Program-made: the position numbers and the translations under genes
Shown: one piece after another, positions 5,851 to 9,233 of the stretch
Position numbering within the stretch: position 1 is the first letter of the stretch
Layout of the letters: the number at the start of each line of letters is the position of its first letter
Assembly: GCA_963579025.1 (NCBI GenBank)
Contig: CAUZFZ010000268.1
Span: forward strand, 1 to 9,233
Reading direction: 5' to 3'
Source: CAUZFZ01 sp963579025
Lineage (GTDB): Bacteria; Planctomycetota; Planctomycetia; Planctomycetales; Planctomycetaceae
Length of the DNA stretch: 9,233 bases
The notes under the pieces: model-generated
What the model was told of the DNA's origin: nothing
Database searches by the model: none
Seen by the model: the letters and a program-made list of their open reading frames with translations, nothing else

Positions 5851-5955
5851 ATGCGAGTCAATCCCGAGGACGGTGTGTGCCGCACCTGTGGCGGTGAGTT
5901 GGAATTCACGGACGCGGACGGGACCACGGCCAGTCGCGAAGATGGAGGCGACTGA
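5851..5955 (+). CDS. 34-residue half zinc-ribbon protein
   Basis: The peptide is MRVNPEDGVCRTCGGELEFT followed by DADGTTASREDGGD. ATG at 5851 has an AGAGGGG ribosome site eight bases upstream. One CxxC knuckle (C10, C13) followed by GGELEFTDAD is how small bacterial zinc-ribbon proteins begin, but the second CxxC pair is missing and the frame stops after an acidic tail. It may be a genuine micro-protein that pairs with a partner or dimerises around zinc, or a zinc ribbon shortened by mutation. Its stop is one base before the next start (TGACATG), and the next gene's ribosome site (GGAGG) lies inside it, so the two are translationally linked. Confidence 0.6.
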   Translation: MRVNPEDGVCRTCGGELEFTDADGTTASREDGGD

Positions 5956-5956
5956 C

Positions 5957-6202
5957 ATGGATCCGCAACAGACGCTGCACGATATGCTGGACGAAATCGT
6001 GGCCCGTGACTGGGAACGCGTCGTCGGATTGTCGGATGCGTTGCTGACGTGGATCGAGACTGGTGGCTTTCCACCGGAAGTGGTCGGTCCAAGCAAACTC
6101 GGCAAACGCTGGCACCGAACCATCGCCACCTTCATCTGTCACGCGGCTGCGTCCCGAGCGGATGACGCATTGAAACGGCGCCGTCAGCGTGACGATTCGT
6201 AG
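5957..6202 (+). CDS. 81-residue helical hypothetical protein
   Basis: I have no function for this protein. It starts at ATG 5957, one base after the previous stop, with GGAGG eight bases upstream, and reads MDPQQTLHDMLDEIVARDWE, RVVGLSDALLTWIETGGFPP and a C-terminal helix with a very basic end (ALKRRRQRDD). I have seen this D-W-x-R-V-x-x-L-x-x-x-L-x-x-W-[IL]-x-x-G-G-F-P-P layout in small planctomycete proteins, which supports a real gene. It is the last gene of the plus-strand series, followed by a terminator. The basic tail could bind nucleic acid; that is speculation. Confidence 0.8.
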   Translation: MDPQQTLHDMLDEIVARDWERVVGLSDALLTWIETGGFPPEVVGPSKLGKRWHRTIATFICHAAASRADDALKRRRQRDDS

Positions 6203-6241
6203 CCACGAGCACCGCAGTCCTGCCTGAATCGCTCAGGGCCA

Positions 6242-6268
6242 CCCGCTTCCAATCGGAGGCGGGATTTC
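6242..6268 (+). terminator. Rho-independent-like terminator of the plus cluster
   Basis: CCCGCTTCC (6242-6250) pairs with GGAGGCGGG (6255-6263) over 9 bp with one T-G pair and the loop AATC, followed by ATTTC. It lies 40 bases after the stop at 6202. Confidence 0.68.
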
Positions 6269-6314
6269 AAACAGCCACAATGCTCAGGGACGAAGCAACA
6301 ATCGGCAGCCCGCG

Positions 6315-6387
6315 TTGCACCAATGATTGCACCGAATGCTCGCAAAATTGCACCATTTTCTGCAGGGATCTTCCTATTGGTGCAATT
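6315..6387. repeat. TTGCACC repeats, three direct and one inverted
   Basis: TTGCACC occurs at 6315-6321, 6327-6333 and 6348-6354, spaced 12 and 21 bp. The third lies inside AATTGCACCA (6346-6355), which is mirrored exactly by TGGTGCAATT (6378-6387), a perfect 10-bp inverted repeat with a 22-base centre. Helically phased sites of this kind suggest a DNA-binding protein, such as a recombinase or repressor. They lie on the side of the tRNA remnant away from the integrase. Confidence 0.55.
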
Positions 6388-6402
6388 CACACGACCAAAA
6401 TA

Positions 6403-6436
6403 TAAAGCCGCAAACCCTTTCGGGTTCACGGCTTAT
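6403..6436 (-). terminator. Terminator of the tRNA-Lys gene
   Basis: On the minus strand, right after the tRNA 3' end, AGCCG-TG-AACCC and GGGTT-TG-CGGCT form a stem closed by a GAAA tetraloop and followed by TTATATTTT. This is a typical strong intrinsic terminator. It marks the DNA to the left as the original downstream flank of the tRNA gene. Confidence 0.72.
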
Positions 6437-6440
6437 ATAG

Positions 6441-6487
6441 TGAGAGCGCAGGGGCTCGAACCCTGGACCTACGGATTAAAAGACCAT
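6441..6487 (-). pseudogene. 3' half of tRNA-Lys(UUU), element attachment site
   Basis: Read on the minus strand this contains the anticodon loop CTTTTAA (6482-6476), the 3' anticodon strand TCCGT, the variable loop AGGTC, a perfect T arm (CAGGG-TTCGAGC-CCCTG, 6465-6449), the acceptor strand CGCTCTC and discriminator A at 6441. The T-U-U-U-A context gives lysine anticodon UUU. No D arm or 5' acceptor strand (expected GAGAGCG) lies to the right, where an integrase gene begins within 75 bp. This is the classic trace left when an element integrates by a tyrosine recombinase at a tRNA 3' half: the displaced half stays at one end (attR/attL type) and an intact copy is rebuilt at the other. CCA is not encoded. 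Confidence 0.82.
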
Positions 6488-6494
6488 TGAACAA

Positions 6495-6556
6495 CCCTGT
6501 TTTCCCCGTAAAATACGACACGCGGGGACGGAATTCACAAAACAGGGGACGGAATT
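6495..6556 (+). repeat. Direct and inverted repeats ahead of the integrase
   Basis: GGGGACGGAATT occurs at 6524-6535 and 6545-6556, exactly 21 bp apart; the second copy runs into the integrase ATG and supplies its ribosome site (AGGGGAC). In addition CCCTGTTTT (6495-6503) and AAAACAGGG (6539-6547) are inverted, with CCCCG/CGGGG nested inside. The block lies between the attachment core and the integrase gene, where arm-type integrase sites and the integrase promoter would be expected. Confidence 0.55.
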
Positions 6557-7549
6557 ATGGCTCGAACTGCTCGACCGTGGTTCAACAAAGACAAGAAAGC
6601 GTGGTACGTCTGGAAGGATGGCAGGAAGACTCGTCTGGCCAAGACCAAGAAGGAAGCAATGGAGCGATTCTACGCTCTTATGTCGGAGAGAGAGGCTCCT
6701 GTATCGGTCCAAACTGGCTCCGTGGCTGAAGTCTTTGAACGGTACATGGATTGGAGCCAGAAGAATCAAGCCCCACGGACATACGACTTCTACCGTGAGC
6801 GGCTGGAACGGTTCCTCAAGGCAAGGCCCACATTGACCGTCTCAACGATCCGGCCCCATCACATCCAGTCATGGCTCGATGAATACGACTGGAAGCCGGG
6901 ATACAAGAGAGGCGTCATCACAGCGATCAAGCGAGCCTTCAATTGGAACGTCAAGCAGGGGTATCTCGATGCCAACCCCGTCAAGGCTCTTGAAAAGCCC
7001 GACTCGCCACCTCGCGACCAGATCATCACAGACAACGAGTGGATTCAGATCCATTCTCACATCACAGACGATGCCTTCCGTGACCTTCTGAACTTCATCT
7101 GGGAGACAGGTTGCCGACCACAGGAAGCCCGACTGATTGAGCCGGAGCAGTTCGATCCCAAAGCAGGCACGGTCACGCTCTACCGAGAAGACTCCAAGGG
7201 CAAGAAGCATCGACGCGTGCTCTATCTGACCAAAGTCGCATTCGAGATTCTTGAGCGGAATGCTGACAAGTCACCCGTCTTCCAGAATACGAAGGGAAGA
7301 CCTTGGACCGCCTATGCGATCGACTGCCGCTTCAAGAAGATGAAAGAGAAGATCGGGACCAAGTTTTGCTGCTACACGATCCGTCACACGTTCGCGACGA
7401 ATGCCCTCATGAACGGCGTTGATCCTGTCACGCTTGCCAGTCTCATGGGTCATAAAGACACGACCATGATTTCACGAATCTATGCTCATCTTCAACACGA
7501 TCCAGCCTTCATGCGGCGACAGGCCGAGAAGGCGACCGCTAAATCTTGA
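6557..7549 (+). CDS. int: Tyrosine recombinase / integrase
   Basis: This is a 330-residue site-specific recombinase that would cut and join the tRNA-Lys attachment site. The N-terminus (about 1-45, ARPWFNKDKKAWYVWKDGRK) is the short beta-sheet arm-binding type. Residues about 53-145 form the helical core-binding domain, and about 158-320 the catalytic domain. Active-site residues seen are R187 (ETGCRPQEAR), K at about 216-218 (SKGKKHRR), R276 (YTIRHTFAT), H299 (LMGHKD) and the nucleophile Y309 (SRIYAHL). The His of the usual HxxR box is Tyr (Y273), a known variation. ATG at 6557 follows AGGGGAC. It points away from the tRNA remnant, and its last 11 bases overlap the convergent HTH gene. The length is normal and the gene looks intact. 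Confidence 0.95.
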   Translation: MARTARPWFNKDKKAWYVWKDGRKTRLAKTKKEAMERFYALMSEREAPVSVQTGSVAEVFERYMDWSQKNQAPRTYDFYRERLERFLKARPTLTVSTIRPHHIQSWLDEYDWKPGYKRGVITAIKRAFNWNVKQGYLDANPVKALEKPDSPPRDQIITDNEWIQIHSHITDDAFRDLLNFIWETGCRPQEARLIEPEQFDPKAGTVTLYREDSKGKKHRRVLYLTKVAFEILERNADKSPVFQNTKGRPWTAYAIDCRFKKMKEKIGTKFCCYTIRHTFATNALMNGVDPVTLASLMGHKDTTMISRIYAHLQHDPAFMRRQAEKATAKS

Positions 7550-7766
7550 AATGCTTGGATCGAGACGTCGGTGTCGCGACTTCTGGTTCTCTTTGGCTGC
7601 GTGACTGGCCAAGGAACTCTTGAAGATCATCTTCGGAAACGCGGATCGTACCTCGACCGACACCAATCCGATGCGCCACGAGTTTGCCGGTCTCGACAAG
7701 AGCGTAGGCATTGGACTGGCTTATCTTCAGCAGATCAGAGATGTCGGCGATGGTGTAGAATTTCAT
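7539..7766 (-). CDS. Excisionase-like helix-turn-helix protein
   Basis: This is a 75-residue protein whose first 50 residues, FYTIADISDLLKISQSNAYA then LVETGKLVAHRIGVGRGTIRV followed by SEDDLQEFL, match the HTH_17/excisionase family (PF12728): a winged MerR-like DNA-binding domain. In integrated elements such proteins act as directionality factors or as transcription regulators of the integrase. The tail is basic and polar (RSQREPE, SRSKHFKI). ATG at 7766 starts two bases after the stop of the 60-residue gene. The 3' end overlaps the integrase gene tail to tail by 11 bp, so readthrough of either would be antisense to the other. The best guess is an Xis-type protein for the neighbouring integrase. 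Confidence 0.87.
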   Translation of the reverse strand: MKFYTIADISDLLKISQSNAYALVETGKLVAHRIGVGRGTIRVSEDDLQEFLGQSRSQREPEVATPTSRSKHFKI

Positions 7767-7768
7767 GA

Positions 7769-7951
7769 TTACGCAGTCTGCTGCTCGACCTCGAATCTGA
7801 CGGTCCCGTTGTTCGATGTAATTGCCGTGACATGATCTTTGAACTCGCAATCCTTCAAGGCCGTTTCCCATTGAGTAATGACCTTGCGGTACTGCTCCAT
7901 CTCTTTCAGCTTCTTCTTCGCGTTCTCGTAACGTGTCTTCGTGATCTTCAT
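7769..7951 (-). CDS. 60-residue coiled-coil protein
   Basis: This small protein reads MKITKTRYENAKKKLKEMEQ then YRKVITQWETALKDCEFKDH, and ends in a short strand-like piece (NGTVRFEVEQ). The first 40 residues are one charged amphipathic helix with a coiled-coil look. ATG at 7951 is one base after the stop of the primase-polymerase gene (TGAAATG), and its GGAG ribosome site lies in the last codons of that gene, so the two are translationally linked. It is possibly a partner or regulator of replication; I do not recognise a family. Confidence 0.8.
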   Translation of the reverse strand: MKITKTRYENAKKKLKEMEQYRKVITQWETALKDCEFKDHVTAITSNNGTVRFEVEQQTA

Positions 7952-7952
7952 T

Positions 7953-8666
7953 TCATACTCCAAATACGTCGTTGACCTTGTGCAAGAGTTCGCCCACCGT
8001 CCACGGTGGCTCTGCGTTCGTCTCGTTCCATTCAACCAAAGCTGCCAGAGCATCCTGCGGAGACATCCCCGCGTCCCTCAGCTTGCAACACGCTCTGAAT
8101 GTTGCGGCGTGGCCTTTCTCGCCTGACACGGCCCGTATGGCCGAGATGTACTTCTTTCCGTCTGTTACCTTCTTACCGTTTGTCTTCTTCTTTGCGACCA
8201 GTTCCGGCATTGGATTGAGTTTCTGAAAGTCGTCGTATCCTTTAACGAATCTGTATTCATGCCCTTGAACGACTGAAGGCGGAGCAACGACGTATCCACC
8301 GTCCCCTCGAACATCAAAGCTCCCTGTTGAGTTGGAGATTTGCGTACCAGAGTGAGAGAAATAGAAGTGTGCTCCACGCCTTGTTTCCACGATTACCGTC
8401 ACGATGTCTTTGTTCCGCTTGAAAAACTCTCTTGCACGTTCTTTGTCATCGAAGTCCACAACGACGATCCCGCTGATTTGCCCCGTTACGATGCCGATGT
8501 TGTATCGAGTGTCCCAATCGAACCACTGGCGAAGCTCCCCCAGCGTTGGTTGTCGCTGTTGAAACTTCTTCCAGTGGGTCGCGGGCTTCTTGCCTCCTTC
8601 CTCCACAGGAAGGACTGACAAGCCTTCCTCGCGGTATTTCATTGATTGGTGAAACGTTGAACTCAC
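7953..8666 (-). CDS. AEP-type primase-polymerase (prim-pol)
   Basis: This 237-residue protein has a bifunctional primase-polymerase N-terminal domain (PF09250 type). The order is YREEGLSVLPV...KKPATHWKKFQQ (9-36), IGIVTG (57-62), the metal-binding DxD at D71/D73 (GIVVVDFDD), the motif II histidine H100 (RRGAHFYFSH) and a motif III region FDVRGDGGYVVAPPS (117-131, with D118). Residues about 175-235 (GHAATFRACCKLRDAGMSPQ, then ALAALVEWN and ELLHKVNDV) look like a small PriCT-type helical domain. It probably primes replication of the element. No helicase domain is fused, so it is shorter than most phage or plasmid versions. The GTG at 8666 is the longest start; its ribosome site AGGAG lies a little far away, and ATG at 8642 is an alternative. 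Confidence 0.9.
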   Translation of the reverse strand: MSSTFHQSMKYREEGLSVLPVEEGGKKPATHWKKFQQRQPTLGELRQWFDWDTRYNIGIVTGQISGIVVVDFDDKERAREFFKRNKDIVTVIVETRRGAHFYFSHSGTQISNSTGSFDVRGDGGYVVAPPSVVQGHEYRFVKGYDDFQKLNPMPELVAKKKTNGKKVTDGKKYISAIRAVSGEKGHAATFRACCKLRDAGMSPQDALAALVEWNETNAEPPWTVGELLHKVNDVFGV

Positions 8667-8675
8667 GGTCCGATG

Positions 8676-8945
8676 TTACTCCTGCTTTGGATCAGGTGTT
8701 GAAGTTGGTACTGGTGTCGTTTCTGGGTACGACGGTGGTACTGGCTCTGCTGGCGGAACAGGCTCTAATTCAATCAAGAAACGTCTTGAAGCCCGTGCCT
8801 CTTGCTCTTCTGTAAAGCAGAGCGGTGTTGTCAAGAACCTCTTGAAATGCAAGAAGGATTCCTGCCTTGATTCCTCAGTGATCGAACCACGGATTATGAG
8901 GAACAAAACCGCAACGCCTGCTACGAAGCTCAATATGCCTTTCAT
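8676..8945 (-). CDS. Small membrane-anchored proline-rich protein
   Basis: This is an 89-residue protein with a single N-terminal hydrophobic segment (ILSFVAGVAVLFLII, about 4-18) after MKG. A charged helical stretch (EESRQESFLHFKRFLTTPLC, then EEQEARASRRFLIEL) follows, and then a tail rich in P, T and E (PPAEPVPPSYPETTPVPTST). The layout suits a signal-anchored protein; C40 is too far from the start for a lipoprotein box. ATG at 8945 has an AGAGAGG ribosome site. It is followed nine bases later by the prim-pol start. The role is unknown; position suggests a small element accessory gene. Confidence 0.78.
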   Translation of the reverse strand: MKGILSFVAGVAVLFLIIRGSITEESRQESFLHFKRFLTTPLCFTEEQEARASRRFLIELEPVPPAEPVPPSYPETTPVPTSTPDPKQE

Positions 8946-9001
8946 GCGACAACCTCTCTTTCTCAGCTAAGGGGTTCGAGCCAATCAGTCGATCAGCTCG
9001 T

Positions 9002-9008
9002 ATTTATA
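9002..9008 (-). promoter_or_regulatory. Possible -10 box of the element operon
   Basis: TATAAAT on the minus strand, 57 bases upstream of the start at 8945, resembles a -10 box within a locally AT-rich stretch. I find no clear -35 at 17 bp, so the call is weak. Confidence 0.25.
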
Positions 9009-9018
9009 AATCACCGAA

Positions 9019-9115
9019 CTACCATCCGATGTCTATTTCCTCGTCGGTCGCTCGTGTCACGTCTCTTTCATTCTTTGAAGTTGCTTCGTCCGCTTTTGGC
9101 GGCAAGCTGAGGTGG
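9019..9115 (-). pseudogene. C-terminal end of a gene cut by the right-hand IS
   Basis: The minus-strand frame gives about 30 residues, including SLPPKADEATSKNERDVTRA then TDEEIDIGW and a TAG at 9021-9019. This is natural, acidic and like the end of a real protein. Going upstream, the frame meets TGA at 9126-9124 inside the leader of the plus-strand transposase, so the rest of the gene is missing. The insertion point is probably near 9113-9117, where TGGTGACAG begins, since IS3-type ends start with TG. It would have been the gene before the membrane-anchored one in the same operon. The family cannot be told from this tail. Confidence 0.5.
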
Positions 9116-9172
9116 TGACAGTTTCACGGACAGGTGAGTTGCTTATTTTGGGTTCCAGAAAGGAGCCTGAAA

Positions 9173-9233
9173 ATGGCGAAGAAGAAATCGTCGAGTCGTG
9201 GAGAATCGGTCCGCCGTCGGTACACCGAGGAGT
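9173..9233 (+). CDS. IS3-type transposase OrfA, N-terminal fragment
   Basis: The first 20 codons of a plus-strand gene run off the right edge: MAKKKSSSRGESVRRRYTEE. The lysine-rich start and RRRYTEE, which normally continues as F-K-x-x-A-V, are typical of the IS3-family OrfA helix-turn-helix subunit. AGAAAGGAG lies about eight bases before ATG. It differs from the left-hand OrfA, so two different insertion sequences bound the window. Its left terminus appears to lie within the truncated element gene at about 9113-9117. Confidence 0.65.
   Translation, partial: MAKKKSSSRGESVRRRYTEE

Noticed and set aside
5772..6142. Minus-strand ORFs opposite the zinc-ribbon and 81-aa genes
   Set aside because: They are shadows: the plus-strand genes have good ribosome sites, tight coupling and natural composition.
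8340..8815. Plus-strand ORFs opposite the prim-pol gene
   Set aside because: The minus-strand frame carries all the AEP motifs, so these are antisense shadows.
8972..8982. GGGTTCGAGCC resembling a tRNA T arm or second attachment site
   Set aside because: It is a short match to the universal T-loop consensus, in the opposite orientation to the tRNA-Lys remnant, with no acceptor or anticodon sequence beside it.

Overview
The window looks like an accessory region of a high-GC bacterium, most likely a planctomycete. The pointers are a cluster of very small, closely spaced genes, GC-rich hairpin repeats between genes, and protein families I associate with planctomycete genomes. The lineage is inferred from style, not from a marker gene. 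Both ends are cut inside insertion-sequence transposases. The 5' end of an IS3-type orfA lies on the minus strand at 1-64, and a different one lies on the plus strand at 9173-9233.

Left region (65-6440). An unrecognised plus-strand ORF (370-735) is followed by a small protein (887-1141) with a hairpin after its stop. A gene-poor stretch follows. A minus-strand operon (3184 to 1663) then encodes a four-helix membrane protein, a two-helix membrane protein with a helical cytoplasmic tail, and a soluble helical protein. A three-unit array of about 45-48 bp hairpin repeats abuts the stop codon of a minus-strand DUF4259 gene (4207-3641). Next is a plus-strand cluster. It holds a second copy of the small protein (4450-4713, about 81% identical to the first), a chimeric and broken gene ending in a ribonucleotide-reductase-like (TSCPD-type) C-terminus, a YkgJ-type cysteine-cluster protein, a 34-residue half zinc ribbon and an 81-residue protein. 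A terminator at 6242-6268 closes this cluster.

Right region (6441-9233). The 3' half of a tRNA-Lys(UUU) gene and its terminator lie on the minus strand at 6403-6487. Immediately to the right is a plus-strand tyrosine integrase (6557-7549), then a minus-strand operon. In transcription order that operon holds the tail of a gene cut by the right-hand IS, a small membrane-anchored protein, a short AEP-type primase-polymerase, a 60-residue coiled-coil protein and an excisionase-like HTH protein. This is the left end of a small integrated element that inserted into a tRNA-Lys gene. Its right end and the rebuilt tRNA lie outside the window. The tRNA terminator next to the tRNA 3' half places older chromosome on the left and the element on the right.

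The best candidates for undescribed biology are the small-protein cluster at 4450-6202, the three-gene membrane module, and the compact integrase plus primase-polymerase element. None contains a recognisable toxin, nuclease or defence domain that I can see.
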